A DNA stretch of 64,000 bases from Prochlorococcus sp. MIT 0603 (GCF_000760215.1 NZ_JNAW01000001.1:62001-126000), one strand, 5' to 3'. Shown: positions 7,664-18,120, counted from the stretch's first letter. A program made the numbers and translations. The notes: generated by a model not told the origin, from the sequence alone.

Positions 7664-9619
7664 ATGAACTTTAAGGATAGAGATTCTAATTTCTCATCAA
7701 TTCATAGTATGAAGTTAGATGCAGGAAGTGTTTTTGCCTCCAGACCCAAGCTCAAGGAGATAAAATTACGTGATGGTTTTGTTTTGTGGTTAGAGCAAAG
7801 GTCTGATGAGGGTGGTAGAACAACAGCACTTATCAGACCCTTAGGTAACAGTAATTTATCAGCTCAGGAATTAACGTCTTTTCCATGTGATGTTCGTACT
7901 CGTATTCATGGGTATGGCGGCGGCGCATTTGCATCTGCAATTTCTGAGGAGCAACTCTGGTTGGCTTGGGTGGATGACACGAATGCTTCTGTGTGGACTC
8001 AATGTTGGAAATTAAATAATTCTTCCAATCAAGAAAAGACTTATTTTAGTCCAGTTAATCAATCAATTTGTCTTTCTAGAACAGCTAATGTTTGTTTTGG
8101 AGATGGTTTGATTGATCTAAAACGAATGATATGGATAGGCATTATGGAAAAAGAAAAGAAAGATTATTTAGTCACATTTTCATTATTTGATCAATCACAA
8201 GATCCAAACATTATTTATCAAGCGAAAGATTTTATTGGATATCCAACATTATCTCCTAATTCTGAGAAATTAGCTTGGGTTGAGTGGCAAAGTCTTTCAA
8301 TGCCATGGGATCAAAGTAAGCTTTTAGTAGGCTCTTTATCCAATAGAGATAAACTAATTTCAATTAATACTTTGCTTGGTGATTCATCTGATATACCTGT
8401 TTCAGTGTTTCAACCAACTTGGTTCAATAATAATAAAATTTTGATTTCCGAAGACGAAAGTGGTTGGTGGAATCTAAAACTTATTGAACTTTGTATAACG
8501 AATAATTTAATAAAGAATAGTAAAAATATTCATAGAATAGAAGCGGAATTTGCTTTACCTCAATGGGTTGCTGGAATGTCTACTATTTCTGTTTATGATG
8601 AAAAGATTGTAGCTTTAAGTTGTAAAGATTCTATGTGGAGACTTAATATAATAACTGAGGACTCAAGTCTAAAAAATATAGATATTCCTTTTGATGATTT
8701 GTCTTACTTAGATTCAGATAATGATTATGCAGTTATGTTTGCTAGTAATTCTTATCAGGATTTCTCCATCTTAGAAGTAGATTTAAACAAAAATGTTTGG
8801 ACAAATTACTTCGATAATAGCTCTCTCCCAATACTTCAAGAAAACATTAGTGTAGGCGAAAGTTTTTGGTTTAATGGCTTTAATGATCATCTAACTCATG
8901 CCTGGTACTACCCTCCTGTTTCTGGATATTCTGCGCCTAGTCCTCTTTTAGTCAAAATCCATAGTGGACCTACTTCTATGGCATCGCGAGGTTTGAATCT
9001 TGGTATTCAATTTTGGACTTCGCGAGGTTGGAGTGTAGTGGATGTTAATTATTCTGGTTCTTCTGGTTTTGGTAGAGATTATCGTGATCGTCTTAAAAGA
9101 GCTTGGGGTCATGCCGATGTCTTTGATTGTTGCGCTGCAGCATTAAAATTGGTTGAGTTAGGCAAAGTTAATGAAGAATATATTGCTATCGAAGGATCTA
9201 GTGCAGGAGGGTTTACAGCATTAGCATGCTTATCCAGTTCGAATATTTTTAAAGTAGCGGCATGTAAGTACCCTGTAACAGATTTAATTTCTATGCAGAA
9301 GAAAACCCATCGTTTCGAAGCTAGTTATTTGGACCATTTGTTGGGGACTTTCTCTGACAATAAAAGCATCTATATTGACCGCTCACCAATTAACAATATA
9401 GATAAAATTAATACTCCAATTATATTTTTTCATGGTTTAAAAGATAATGTTGTTCATTTTGAACAGGTAAATCAATTTATTTCCAGACTTAAAAATAATT
9501 CTATTGCTGTAGAGTTAAAGACTTTTCCAAACGAAGGTCATGGCTTTCATGATATTAAGGTCAAGATTGAGGCTTTAGAACTAACTGAAAAGTTCTTTTT
9601 ATATCACTTAGGCATTTAA
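7664..9619 (+). CDS. S9 family prolyl-oligopeptidase-like serine peptidase
   Basis: The 651-residue protein has a beta-propeller-like N-terminal part and a C-terminal alpha/beta hydrolase domain. The catalytic triad is visible: Ser513 in EGSSAGG, Asp594 in HGLKDN, and His626 in NEGHGFHD. This is the dipeptidyl aminopeptidase/acylaminoacyl peptidase type, cleaving short peptides in the cytoplasm; no signal peptide is seen. An inner ATG (MKLDAGSVF, 15 codons later) is an alternative start. The stop codon overlaps the 3' end of sufS by four bases on the opposite strand. Confidence 0.92.
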   Translation: MNFKDRDSNFSSIHSMKLDAGSVFASRPKLKEIKLRDGFVLWLEQRSDEGGRTTALIRPLGNSNLSAQELTSFPCDVRTRIHGYGGGAFASAISEEQLWLAWVDDTNASVWTQCWKLNNSSNQEKTYFSPVNQSICLSRTANVCFGDGLIDLKRMIWIGIMEKEKKDYLVTFSLFDQSQDPNIIYQAKDFIGYPTLSPNSEKLAWVEWQSLSMPWDQSKLLVGSLSNRDKLISINTLLGDSSDIPVSVFQPTWFNNNKILISEDESGWWNLKLIELCITNNLIKNSKNIHRIEAEFALPQWVAGMSTISVYDEKIVALSCKDSMWRLNIITEDSSLKNIDIPFDDLSYLDSDNDYAVMFASNSYQDFSILEVDLNKNVWTNYFDNSSLPILQENISVGESFWFNGFNDHLTHAWYYPPVSGYSAPSPLLVKIHSGPTSMASRGLNLGIQFWTSRGWSVVDVNYSGSSGFGRDYRDRLKRAWGHADVFDCCAAALKLVELGKVNEEYIAIEGSSAGGFTALACLSSSNIFKVAACKYPVTDLISMQKKTHRFEASYLDHLLGTFSDNKSIYIDRSPINNIDKINTPIIFFHGLKDNVVHFEQVNQFISRLKNNSIAVELKTFPNEGHGFHDIKVKIEALELTEKFFLYHLGI

Positions 9620-10848
9620 GAGTGATCTAATAAAAACTTAATACTGGATGATAGTGATTCATAAAATTCATCTATTTCTTCTTTTGTTGAAGTAAAGCTG
9701 AGACTTGCACGTGCGGAAGAATTAATCTCATAAAATGCATGAAGTGGTTGACAACAATGATGACCACTTCTAATGCAAATATTTTTGGAATCTAATAATT
9801 CAGCTATATCATTTGAATGCACATTTTCAATGTAGAAAGTAGCCAAAGGAGCTCTTTTGGGTTGTTGTTTTGGACTTGGCCCTAAAATAACAATATTATC
9901 TAGATTACTAAGCTTATCAAAAAGATATTCTGTTAACATTCTTTCATATGAGTGTATATTTTCTAAGCCAATAGACTCTAGATACAGTATTGCTGCTCCC
10001 ATACCAATTGCTTCTCCTATCGCTGGAGTTCCAGCTTCAAACTTAAATGGTAAGTCTGCCCAGTCGCTTTCATATAAAGAGACATTGTTTATCATTTCAC
10101 CCCCACCAATAAAAGGAGGCATTATTTCTAAGATTTCCTCTCGACCCCAAAGGAATCCGCATCCAGTTGGACCACATATCTTATGGGAAGAACCTGCAAG
10201 GAAATCTATATTTAATTCATTCACATTGATAGCTTGATGTGCAAGACTTTGGCATGCGTCGATAAGAACTATGGCTCCTACGCTATGAGCTATTTCAGTT
10301 ATTGTTTTAATTGGATTACAGCTTCCTAAAGTATTACTGATATGTAATATGCTTACTATCTTAGTTTTTTCATTTACTTGCTTTCTGAAATCATTAATAT
10401 CTAATTCTCCTGTTTCAGTAATTCCTATATAACGTAGCTTGCATCCTTTGCGTTTTGCTAGAAGTTGCCAAGGGACTATATTGCTATGATGTTCCATTAG
10501 GCTAATTAAGATTTCATCTCCTTCTTTTAGCTGACTGTTACCCCATGAATACGCAACCAGGTTAATTGCTTCGGTTGCATTACGGGTAAAAATAATCTCT
10601 TTACTAGAGTTTGCTTTAATGAACTTAGAAGTTATTTCTCTAGCTTGTTCAAATGCGTATGTTGCTTTTGCACTTAATTGATGAGCACCTCTATGAACAT
10701 TTGCATTTTCATTGCTGTAATAATGAACTAGAGCTTCAATTACTTGTCTAGGTTTTTGACTAGTGGCTGCATGATCTAGATAAATTAAATTATGCTCTTT
10801 TTTAGAAAGTAAAGGAAAATCTTTTCTTGTTTTATGGGATAAATTCAT
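9616..10848 (-). CDS. sufS: cysteine desulfurase SufS
   Basis: The enzyme takes sulfur from cysteine for Fe-S cluster assembly. It is a class II desulfurase of about 410 residues. Lys223 in SSHKICGP should bind PLP. The active cysteine lies in RSGHHC near residue 365, and HHSNIVPWQ is the usual PLP-domain motif. The start is ATG at 10848, two bases after the sufD stop. A longer frame begins 45 bases upstream inside sufD, but its leader has no similarity to SufS and is rejected. This is the last gene of the sufBCDS operon and converges with the S9 peptidase. Confidence 0.95.
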   Translation of the reverse strand: MNLSHKTRKDFPLLSKKEHNLIYLDHAATSQKPRQVIEALVHYYSNENANVHRGAHQLSAKATYAFEQAREITSKFIKANSSKEIIFTRNATEAINLVAYSWGNSQLKEGDEILISLMEHHSNIVPWQLLAKRKGCKLRYIGITETGELDINDFRKQVNEKTKIVSILHISNTLGSCNPIKTITEIAHSVGAIVLIDACQSLAHQAINVNELNIDFLAGSSHKICGPTGCGFLWGREEILEIMPPFIGGGEMINNVSLYESDWADLPFKFEAGTPAIGEAIGMGAAILYLESIGLENIHSYERMLTEYLFDKLSNLDNIVILGPSPKQQPKRAPLATFYIENVHSNDIAELLDSKNICIRSGHHCCQPLHAFYEINSSARASLSFTSTKEEIDEFYESLSSSIKFLLDHS

Positions 10849-10850
10849 TA

Positions 10851-12074
10851 TTATTTTTTTAGGTAATCTAGATATCCTGATAGATGTGACCAATTAACCG
10901 CTTGCAAAGGGAGGTAAGCCAAGATATCTTTGCAAAAACCTTTCATCATTAATTGACTGGCTTTATTAGAATTAATTCCTCTACTTTGTAAGTAGAAGAG
11001 TTGCTCTTCTTCTAACTTGCTAACTGTTGCACCATGTTTACATTGAACATTATCTGCAATAATTTTTAGTTTTGGACTAGTATCAACTTTTGATTGAGGT
11101 GAAAGTAGAAGATTTTTATTTAATTGTGATGCATCAGTGTTTTGAGCAATTTTAGGCACATTAATTAATCCATTAAAGATTGAATGTGATTTATTATTGA
11201 GAATTGATTTCTGATTTTGCTCTAAGCAACCATTTGGCCCATTAAAGTTCATAATTGAAAATGTCGCTAACTCTTGATCTTCTTCACAAATCTGTAGACC
11301 ATTTATTTTAGTTACTGCATTTCCATTTAATTGAATAATGCTTTTTTCTATATGGCTAAGATTCCAACCTTCTTGAAAACAACTTAGGGAATAATTACTT
11401 TTTTCTTCCTGATTTACTACAATCTTTGCTAATAATTTTGAGTGCCCTCTTCCAATAGCAAGGACCCCATGATTGACAGTTGAATTTTCTTCAATATAAA
11501 TATCAATTACGTGACTATATGCTGTAAATTCAGAACCTTCTAGTATTTCTAAAAGATCTAACTTTGAATCTTTTTCGACTATTAATATAATCTTAGATGG
11601 AATTAATTCTTTTTCTTTACTGGATAGTATGATTTCTATTGATGTAAGTTCTTTCCCACTTACTTTAAGGCCAATTATGCTATTATTTATAGCTGAATTA
11701 AGATTTAGTATAAAATCATTTTTTGTTTGATCACTTTTAGACAAATATTGTTGAATTTCATTGTCATTCATTAACTTAATATTTTTTGGTAAATTATTAG
11801 ACTTTAATTTCTCTTTGCAATTAATAAATAGTTGATATGAACCTCCCTTCGAATGGGAAGTTGCAGCAAGATTAATTTTATTATTATTTAATTGGACAGG
11901 AAGTTTTAAGATCTCACTCAGACGATTTAAATTTGTAAAACGCCACTCTTCAATTTTCTTTGTTGGAAAACCATTTTCTATTAATAATTTCTTTGCTTGT
12001 TTCTGAGAGTTTTTCAATACACCCTCACTTATTGGTAGAGAATCTATCCATTCATGATCAAACTTATCCTTCAT
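10851..12074 (-). CDS. sufD: Fe-S assembly scaffold subunit SufD
   Basis: The 407-residue protein belongs to the SufB/SufD beta-helix family. The most conserved part is the C-terminal segment with [20 protein letters not shown] and a LQSRGI motif. It also has an EEWRFTN segment near the N-terminus. SufD forms the SufBC2D scaffold that builds Fe-S clusters. The middle part, about residues 60-180, is Asn/Lys/Ile-rich and more divergent. Its ATG overlaps the sufC stop by four bases, which indicates translational coupling. Confidence 0.94.
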   Translation of the reverse strand: MKDKFDHEWIDSLPISEGVLKNSQKQAKKLLIENGFPTKKIEEWRFTNLNRLSEILKLPVQLNNNKINLAATSHSKGGSYQLFINCKEKLKSNNLPKNIKLMNDNEIQQYLSKSDQTKNDFILNLNSAINNSIIGLKVSGKELTSIEIILSSKEKELIPSKIILIVEKDSKLDLLEILEGSEFTAYSHVIDIYIEENSTVNHGVLAIGRGHSKLLAKIVVNQEEKSNYSLSCFQEGWNLSHIEKSIIQLNGNAVTKINGLQICEEDQELATFSIMNFNGPNGCLEQNQKSILNNKSHSIFNGLINVPKIAQNTDASQLNKNLLLSPQSKVDTSPKLKIIADNVQCKHGATVSKLEEEQLFYLQSRGINSNKASQLMMKGFCKDILAYLPLQAVNWSHLSGYLDYLKK

Positions 12075-12832
12075 TTATTTTTAATTCCTGCATAACCTGA
12101 TTTTTCAAGTTCTATAGCAAGGTCAATAGTCCCTGTTTTAACTATTTTCCCTTCTTCCATAATATGAACAAAATCTGGCTTTACTTCATTTAATAGTCGT
12201 TGGTAATGTGTAATTAAAATAATGGCATTTTTCTTTGAGTGAATTTTATTTATACCTGCTGCAACTATTCTTAAGGCATCTATATCTAGACCTGAATCTG
12301 TTTCATCTAAAATTGAAATTAAAGGTTCAAGTAGTGCCATTTGAAGTATCTCATTGCGTTTTTTCTCTCCTCCAGAAAACCCTTGATTCACACCCCTTTC
12401 TAGAAAACTACTTTCCATTTTTACTATGTCTAGTTTCTTTTCTACTAATTCTTGAAATTCAAATACATCAAGCTCACTTTGTTTTAATTCCTTTCTTCGA
12501 TTATTTAATGCTTCCCTAAGAAAATCTATGTTTCTTACACCTGCTATTTCTATAGGATATTGGAAACCAAGGAATATTCCTCGATTTGATCTTTCTTCTG
12601 GGTCTAGGTTGTTAATATTGATATTGTTAAATATAATTTGCCCTGATAAAATAGAATATTCAGGATGTCCTGCAATAACTTTGGATAATGTGCTTTTTCC
12701 ACTGCCATTTTGTCCCATTATCGCATGGATTTCTCCTTCTTTAATGGTCAGATTTATGCCACGCAAAATATTCTCATCTTCTATTCCAACATGAAGATCT
12801 TTGATTTCTAATATGACTTCTTCTGATTTCAT
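12071..12832 (-). CDS. sufC: Fe-S assembly ATPase SufC
   Basis: SufC is the ABC-type ATPase that drives conformational change in the SufBCD scaffold. The 253 residues show Walker [10 protein letters not shown] (about 40-48), signature FSGGEKKR and Walker [12 protein letters not shown]. The last motif has the Thr-Asp-Ser pattern of SufC rather than of transporters. It has no membrane spans. It follows sufB by 31 bases and overlaps sufD by four. Confidence 0.97.
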   Translation of the reverse strand: MKSEEVILEIKDLHVGIEDENILRGINLTIKEGEIHAIMGQNGSGKSTLSKVIAGHPEYSILSGQIIFNNININNLDPEERSNRGIFLGFQYPIEIAGVRNIDFLREALNNRRKELKQSELDVFEFQELVEKKLDIVKMESSFLERGVNQGFSGGEKKRNEILQMALLEPLISILDETDSGLDIDALRIVAAGINKIHSKKNAIILITHYQRLLNEVKPDFVHIMEEGKIVKTGTIDLAIELEKSGYAGIKNK

Positions 12833-12863
12833 TTGTTATCTAATAGATTTAGTATAAGTTTGT

Positions 12864-14306
12864 TCACCCTACAGTTCCTTCTAATTTTAGTCCTAATAGA
12901 CTATCAGCTTCTGATGCAAATTCCATAGGTAATTTATTAAAGACATCCCGACAGAAGCCACTAACTACCATTGAAATAGCTTGTTCACTTCCTATCCCGC
13001 GACTTTGTAAATAAAATAATTGATCTTCTGAAATTTTTGATGTGCTTGCCTCATGTTCTACACTGCCATCCATTTGTTTGGAATGGATATAAGGATATGT
13101 ATTTGCTTCAGCATTATCTCCAATTAATAAAGAATCGCATTGGCTATAATTTTTTGCGCCAAATGCCTTGGCTCCCATATGAACTAGACCTCTATAGCTA
13201 TTTTTTGAGTTGCCAGCACTTATACCTTTACTAATAATAGTTGACTTTGTATTTTTACCAATATGAATCATCTTAGTGCCAGTATCTGCTATCTGTTTGT
13301 TATTAGTTAATGCAACTGAATAAAATTCCCCAGTAGAGCCTTCACCTTCTAACACACAACTTGGATATTTCCATGTTATCGACGAACCAGTTTCTACTTG
13401 AGACCAACTGATTTTGCTTTTCTTCCCTTTGCACTGACCTCTTTTAGTTACAAAATTATAAATTCCCCCCACCCCATTTTCATCTCCGGAGTACCAATTT
13501 TGCACTGTTGAATATTTTATTGAAGAATTATCTAGTGCGACTAGTTCGACAACAGCAGCATGGAGAGTATTTGTATCAAACATTGGAGCAGTACAACCTT
13601 CTAAATAGCTCACGGATGAGTTCTCTTCTGCAATAATCAACGTTCTTTCGAATTGGCCTGTATCTCCAGAATTGATTCTGAAATATGAAGATAATTCCAT
13701 AGGGCATTTTACATTTTTTGGTATATAAACAAATGACCCATCACTAAATACTGCAGAGTTTAATGCTGCAAAAAAGTTGTCATTGATAGGAACTACTTTA
13801 CCTAGATATCTTTTAATTAAATCAGGGTGATTTTTAACAGCCTCACTAATTGAGCAAAATATTACACCATCTTCAGCTAGCTTTTCCTTGAAAGTTGTTG
13901 CAATTGATACGCTGTCAAATACTGCATCTACAGCAACATTAGACAGCCTTTTTTGCTCATTTAAAGGTATTCCAAGTTTATCAAAGGTTTTTAATATTTC
14001 AGGATCTACTTCATCCAGACTTTTTTTTGTTTCAATATTTTTTGGTGCCGCATAATAAATTATGTCTTGATAATTAATATCTGAATAACCTAAATCAGCC
14101 CACTTAGGCTCTTTCATCTTTTTCCATATATTAAAAGCTTTTAACCGAAAATCTAATAGAAAATCTGGCTCATCCTTTTTCTTTGATATTAACCTAATGA
14201 TTTCTTCATTAATACCTTTAGGGATCTTTTCTGATTCAATCTCAGTAAGAAAACCGTAACGATATGATTGCTCCAAAACTTTGGAGACTGAAGTGCTCTT
14301 AGTCAT
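12864..14306 (-). CDS. sufB: Fe-S assembly scaffold subunit SufB
   Basis: The 480-residue protein is the cluster-building subunit of the SufBCD complex. Clear family stretches include [23 protein letters not shown] and [20 protein letters not shown]. The likely start is ATG at 14306 (MTKSTSV). A frame starting 90 bases upstream would add a 30-residue leader containing the divergent promoter, so it is rejected. First gene of the operon, it faces the unknown gene at 14388 across an 81-base gap that contains repeats. Confidence 0.96.
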   Translation of the reverse strand: MTKSTSVSKVLEQSYRYGFLTEIESEKIPKGINEEIIRLISKKKDEPDFLLDFRLKAFNIWKKMKEPKWADLGYSDINYQDIIYYAAPKNIETKKSLDEVDPEILKTFDKLGIPLNEQKRLSNVAVDAVFDSVSIATTFKEKLAEDGVIFCSISEAVKNHPDLIKRYLGKVVPINDNFFAALNSAVFSDGSFVYIPKNVKCPMELSSYFRINSGDTGQFERTLIIAEENSSVSYLEGCTAPMFDTNTLHAAVVELVALDNSSIKYSTVQNWYSGDENGVGGIYNFVTKRGQCKGKKSKISWSQVETGSSITWKYPSCVLEGEGSTGEFYSVALTNNKQIADTGTKMIHIGKNTKSTIISKGISAGNSKNSYRGLVHMGAKAFGAKNYSQCDSLLIGDNAEANTYPYIHSKQMDGSVEHEASTSKISEDQLFYLQSRGIGSEQAISMVVSGFCRDVFNKLPMEFASEADSLLGLKLEGTVG

Positions 14307-14342
14307 GGCTCTTGAAAGCGCTACCCAGTGAGGGTAAAAATG

Positions 14343-14381
14343 ACATGTATCTACTAGGTTACATCCTATACATACATGTAT
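14343..14381. promoter_or_regulatory. candidate operator pair in the suf divergent region
   Basis: The octamer ACATGTAT occurs at 14343-14350 and again at 14374-14381, exactly 31 bases apart, about three helical turns. The second copy sits within the decamer ATACATGTAT, a perfect palindrome. A TATACA element at 14367 lies just before it and could serve as a -10 box for the rightward gene. No CAAC-N6-GTTG sites of the kind bound by cyanobacterial SufR are visible. That this is a binding site for a regulator is inference. Confidence 0.4.
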
Positions 14382-14387
14382 CCTTTT

Positions 14388-14762
14388 ATGTCTCAAGAAT
14401 CAGATGTAGATATTGATAGTCCTTTGAGCGTTGAAGAAATTGCTCTTATAGAAAACAGTGGTTTGTCTGTATCCGACAGGCATTTCCTCAAACTATTAGC
14501 GCATTGTTTGTCTTGTTTTAAAGAAATGAGTAATTTTGTAGAAAGTGGATCTTTGCCCAATGAGGCTATTCGTTTCGAATGGTTAATGATGAAATATAAG
14601 TTAAAAAGAGATCAAGCTTTTGCCTCGGTTTTGCTAGAGCAGTTTGGTTCAGCAGCATATCAATTAGAACTTTTGGCTAAACGTAACCATATCTCTCCTT
14701 TGGAATTGAAGTTAGATCACTTAATTGAATTTTTTCAGACCTCTGAGGAAGAACGAAATTAA
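14388..14762 (+). CDS. unknown 124-residue protein divergent from sufB
   Basis: I do not recognise this protein. It looks mostly helical and soluble, with an acidic N-terminus (SQESDVDID), a short CLSCF motif near residue 40, and a Lys-rich middle ([12 protein letters not shown]). No helix-turn-helix or cofactor site is clear. Two starts are possible, ATG at 14376 and ATG at 14388. I chose the latter because a palindrome covers the former and a possible -10 box abuts it. Its place opposite sufB is where sufR sits in many cyanobacteria, but the length and sequence do not fit SufR. Confidence 0.75.
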   Translation: MSQESDVDIDSPLSVEEIALIENSGLSVSDRHFLKLLAHCLSCFKEMSNFVESGSLPNEAIRFEWLMMKYKLKRDQAFASVLLEQFGSAAYQLELLAKRNHISPLELKLDHLIEFFQTSEEERN

Positions 14763-14899
14763 TGAGCTTGTTGTGTAAGGGCCACTTTCCAAAAATAAGA
14801 AATATCCTGTGATCCCAAAGAAAAGCTGAGCAAGCGTTTCCAGTAAATACTTTTTAGGCCTGATTTTGTTGGTAAAAAATCCTATTGGGAAATTGTTCT

Positions 14900-14917
14900 A
14901 AGGAATTAATTTTCCTT
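14900..14917. terminator. small hairpin in the 14763-15060 gap
   Basis: Six-base arms AAGGAA and TTCCTT enclose the loop TTAATT. There is no long T-run, so it is at best a weak terminator of the upstream gene. The rest of this 298-base gap holds no ORF I would support. It probably serves as the leader of the DUF4912 gene, with an ACGGAGG ribosome binding site about 10 bases before its GTG. Confidence 0.3.
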
Positions 14918-15060
14918 TGATATCAAGGCTTTTCCACCGATCTTCTTATTTTGATTCATTGATTGGTAGTCAGTAGATCCTGACCACAGCCACGAAAAAC
15001 TTCCAATCGGAGGAAAATCAGAACATACTGATCCCGAACAAAAACGGAGGTTCTACAAAC

Positions 15061-16173
15061 GTGGCCCAGGATAACGAATCATTGTCACGTTTAACCCTTC
15101 GCCAACTGCGGATTAAAGCTAGTGATTTCAAAATCCCTCTTTATAGCCGCAAGTCAAAAGCGTCTTTAATCAAAGAGATCTCTTTGTACGAAGCTAGGAA
15201 GAAAGAAGATAAGAACTTATTAGGTCTTTCTGCACTGAATCCATTCAAAGAAAAGGTTTCCAAGGCTTTTTCTTCTTCTATTAAAAACACGAGAGTGGTT
15301 TTTCTTCCAAGAGATCCAGAATGGGCATATGTGTTTTGGGAGATTTCAGAATCAGATAAGAAACGTGCTCAGTCTCAAGGTGCAAGCAGACTATGTTTAA
15401 GGTTGTCTGACGTTACCAATATGAAAAATGGTGATTCATGTTCAGGAACTCTTAGAGAAGTAACTGTGGATAGTCATAGCACCGAGTGGTATTTACCCAT
15501 TCCACTTGGAGATAGAGATTACAAAGTTGAGCTTGGATATAGATTTGGTGTTCAATGGATATCCCTGGCATCTTCATCTGTCGCACGAGTACCTTCTTTA
15601 CATCCAAGTGAACAAGTTCTTGATCAATTTGTTCCCTTTAGCTTGGAATCAAATATTAATAATAATGATGATGTGATTGATCAAGATAGGGGTTTTCCAT
15701 CTGATCAAAAAGACAGTGGTTTACATGAACGTTTATATCAAACAGCTACAACAAACTTCCGTAAGTCACGTATTGGATCAGAAGAATTCCAGGAAAGGGT
15801 GTCTTCAGGAGATATCTTCGAGGGTGTTAATGATTCTGGTGCTGGTTTTTGGGCCAGTGGCAGGAATGAATCTGGTATTGGCGCTTTGGAACCAAGAGAG
15901 CGTTCTTTTTGGTTGATTGCCGATGCTGAATTAATTGTTTATGGATCTACAGACCCTTCAGCAAAATTAAAAATAGGTGGTGAAGAGATACCTTTAGCTG
16001 CAGATGGAACTTTTAGATTACAAGTGCCTTTTAGAGATGGTGTTCAGAATTATCTTATTGAGGCTACTGACTCTGCTGGTGATCAGAAACGCAACATTAG
16101 TATGAAGTTCGAACGTATTACTCCTCAAGACAATACGAACCCAATAGACAAAGCGAAGTCAGAATGGTTTTAA
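15061..16173 (+). CDS. DUF4912 protein with Rho-N-like N-terminus
   Basis: The 370-residue protein shows three parts. Residues about 8-42 (LTLRQLRIKASDFKIPLYSR) look like a Rho-N/SAP-type helical module, often nucleic-acid binding. Residues about 75-200 match DUF4912, with VVFLPRDPEWAYVFWEIS and YKVELGYRF. Residues about 290-355 resemble an Ig-like beta domain, with YGSTDPSAKLKIGG and FRLQVPFRDG. No signal peptide is seen. The start is GTG with a strong upstream GGAGG. The function is unknown; a role in nucleic-acid or envelope biology would be speculation. Confidence 0.8.
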   Translation: MAQDNESLSRLTLRQLRIKASDFKIPLYSRKSKASLIKEISLYEARKKEDKNLLGLSALNPFKEKVSKAFSSSIKNTRVVFLPRDPEWAYVFWEISESDKKRAQSQGASRLCLRLSDVTNMKNGDSCSGTLREVTVDSHSTEWYLPIPLGDRDYKVELGYRFGVQWISLASSSVARVPSLHPSEQVLDQFVPFSLESNINNNDDVIDQDRGFPSDQKDSGLHERLYQTATTNFRKSRIGSEEFQERVSSGDIFEGVNDSGAGFWASGRNESGIGALEPRERSFWLIADAELIVYGSTDPSAKLKIGGEEIPLAADGTFRLQVPFRDGVQNYLIEATDSAGDQKRNISMKFERITPQDNTNPIDKAKSEWF

Positions 16174-16191
16174 CTTCTCCAACTGACTAAT

Positions 16192-16362
16192 ATGACTCGT
16201 TGGTTTGTTGCAACAACTCCTATTGCAGGTGCATTGATTTTTCCTATTTTGGTTCCTATTGTTATCAGTCGTTTAGGAATAAGTTATGGGGTTATTACTG
16301 CATTAGTTTTGAGTACCTTATGGTTTGTTGCGATGTTGAGCACTTCTGAGATGCCCCATTGA
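16192..16362 (+). CDS. 56-residue membrane protein, unknown
   Basis: The small ORF starts at ATG 16192 and ends with TGA at 16360-16362. Two hydrophobic segments (about 4-27 and 30-48) are separated by a short SRLGISYG turn, making a helical hairpin. It lies 18 bases downstream of the DUF4912 gene on the same strand, with pgm 60 bases further on. I do not recognise a family. The size, clean codon use and hairpin topology suggest a real gene. Confidence 0.6.
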   Translation: MTRWFVATTPIAGALIFPILVPIVISRLGISYGVITALVLSTLWFVAMLSTSEMPH

Positions 16363-16422
16363 ATTTATAGATGAGTACATCTTACTTTTCCATGTGTTTA
16401 TTTTTAGGATGATTTTTAACTA

Positions 16423-18084
16423 ATGCCTCTCAATGATTTCTCACCACAAGATAATGACGTAAATGTCTTGTTAAGTAAACATTTTACTGATCAAAAGCCA
16501 GGTACTTCAGGTCTTCGTAAGAGTACAAAGCATTTTCTACAACCACATTATCTGGAAAGTTTTGTAGAAGCTATTTTACAAACTTTACCTGGCATACAGG
16601 GAGGGGTTTTGATTTTAGGAGGCGATGGTCGTTTTGGTAATAGGCAGGGAATTGATGTTATTACTCGTATGGCTGCTGCTCATGGCGTACAAAAAGTAGT
16701 CACTTCCGTTGATGGGATTCTTTCTACCCCTGCGGCCTCTCATCTAATTAGATCTAGGAAGGCTGTGGGAGGAATTATTCTTTCAGCTAGTCATAATTCT
16801 GGTGGACCCAATGGGGATTTTGGGGTCAAGGTTAATGGACCTAATGGTGGGCCTGCATCAGAATCTTTAACCAATGAGATTTTTGAAAAAACAAAAACAC
16901 TTCATGGTTATCGGATAGTTAAAAAACAATCAGTTTCACTGAATAATCCTGGTGAATATTCTATTGGAGCTACAAATGTAGAAGTTATTGATGGGATTGA
17001 TGATTACATTGCATTAATGGAAAATATTTTTGATTTTGACAAAATTCGTTCTTTTCTAACTAAGGACTTTTTAATTGCTTTTGATGCTTTAAATGCTGTT
17101 ACAGGACCTTATGCAAAGAAATTATTCGAAGATATTTTAGGGGCTCCGACTGGTACGGTTCGCAATGGCATGCCCTTAGAGGATTTTGGAGGTATGCATC
17201 CTGACCCTAATTTGACTTATGCAAAAGATTTAGCTGACTTATTGCTTTCAGGAAAAGAATATTCTTTTGGCGCAGCCTGTGATGGAGATGGAGATCGGAA
17301 CATGATATTGGGCCAAGATTGTTTTGTTAATCCAAGTGATAGCCTTGCAGTATTAGTAGCTAATTCAGATTGTGTTCCTGCATATGCAAATGGTTTATTA
17401 GGCGTTGCTAGGTCAATGCCAACGAGCACAGCCGTTGATGTTGTTGCTAAAGACTTAGGGATCCCATGCTTTGAGACACCTACTGGTTGGAAATTCTTTG
17501 GAAATCTTTTGGATTCTGGTCAAATTACTTTATGTGGCGAAGAAAGTTTTGGAACAGGTAGTAATCATGTAAGGGAAAAAGATGGACTATGGGCAGTTCT
17601 TTTTTGGTTGCAAATTTTGTCTAACAAACAATGTTCTGTAAAGGAGTTAATGCAGCAGCATTGGTCTCGTTTTGGACGCCATTATTATTCTCGCCATGAT
17701 TATGAATCAATCTCTCAGGAAAAAGCTACTGATTTATATAATAGGGTGGAAATGCTTTTACCTTCTCTAACTGGTAGTTCATTTGCTGGTCATACAGTCT
17801 CTCTTGCTGATAACTTTACCTATACAGACCCTGTCGATAATTCTATTACTAGTCGTCAAGGATTGAGAATTCTTTTAGATAATGGTAGCAGGGTAGTATT
17901 GCGTTTATCAGGGACAGGAACTCAAGGTGCGACTTTAAGAGTCTATTTAGAAAGTTATGTACCATCTATGGGAGATGTAAATCAAGACCCTCAAAGTGCT
18001 CTTTCTAATCTTATAGAAGCTATAGATTCCATGGCGGAAATCACAAGTAGAACTGGATTAATGCGACCTACTGTAATTACATAA
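16423..18084 (+). CDS. pgm: phosphoglucomutase
   Basis: The enzyme interconverts glucose-1-phosphate and glucose-6-phosphate and so feeds glycogen and sugar-nucleotide synthesis. The 553 residues fit the alpha-D-phosphohexomutase family. The phosphoserine motif SASHNSGG gives Ser123. The metal loop CDGDGDRNM and the sugar-binding GEESFGTGS follow. The C-terminal phosphate-binding loop is LRLSGTGTQGAT. PGM rather than PMM activity is supported by length and the GEESF motif. Confidence 0.96.
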   Translation: MPLNDFSPQDNDVNVLLSKHFTDQKPGTSGLRKSTKHFLQPHYLESFVEAILQTLPGIQGGVLILGGDGRFGNRQGIDVITRMAAAHGVQKVVTSVDGILSTPAASHLIRSRKAVGGIILSASHNSGGPNGDFGVKVNGPNGGPASESLTNEIFEKTKTLHGYRIVKKQSVSLNNPGEYSIGATNVEVIDGIDDYIALMENIFDFDKIRSFLTKDFLIAFDALNAVTGPYAKKLFEDILGAPTGTVRNGMPLEDFGGMHPDPNLTYAKDLADLLLSGKEYSFGAACDGDGDRNMILGQDCFVNPSDSLAVLVANSDCVPAYANGLLGVARSMPTSTAVDVVAKDLGIPCFETPTGWKFFGNLLDSGQITLCGEESFGTGSNHVREKDGLWAVLFWLQILSNKQCSVKELMQQHWSRFGRHYYSRHDYESISQEKATDLYNRVEMLLPSLTGSSFAGHTVSLADNFTYTDPVDNSITSRQGLRILLDNGSRVVLRLSGTGTQGATLRVYLESYVPSMGDVNQDPQSALSNLIEAIDSMAEITSRTGLMRPTVIT

Positions 18085-18120
18085 TTGGTTATGAAGGATT
18101 TCTTTTCTAAGTAAATTATT

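Noticed and set aside
10849-10893. Longer N-terminus of SufS
   Set aside because: The extra 15 residues lie inside sufD and match nothing in SufS; ATG 10848 is correctly placed.
12235-12519. Plus-strand ORF inside sufC
   Set aside because: It is antisense to a clear SufC ATPase and rich in Leu as expected from its reverse frame.
14388-14762. Calling the divergent gene sufR
   Set aside because: It is shorter than SufR, and I see no winged helix or cysteine cluster of that family.
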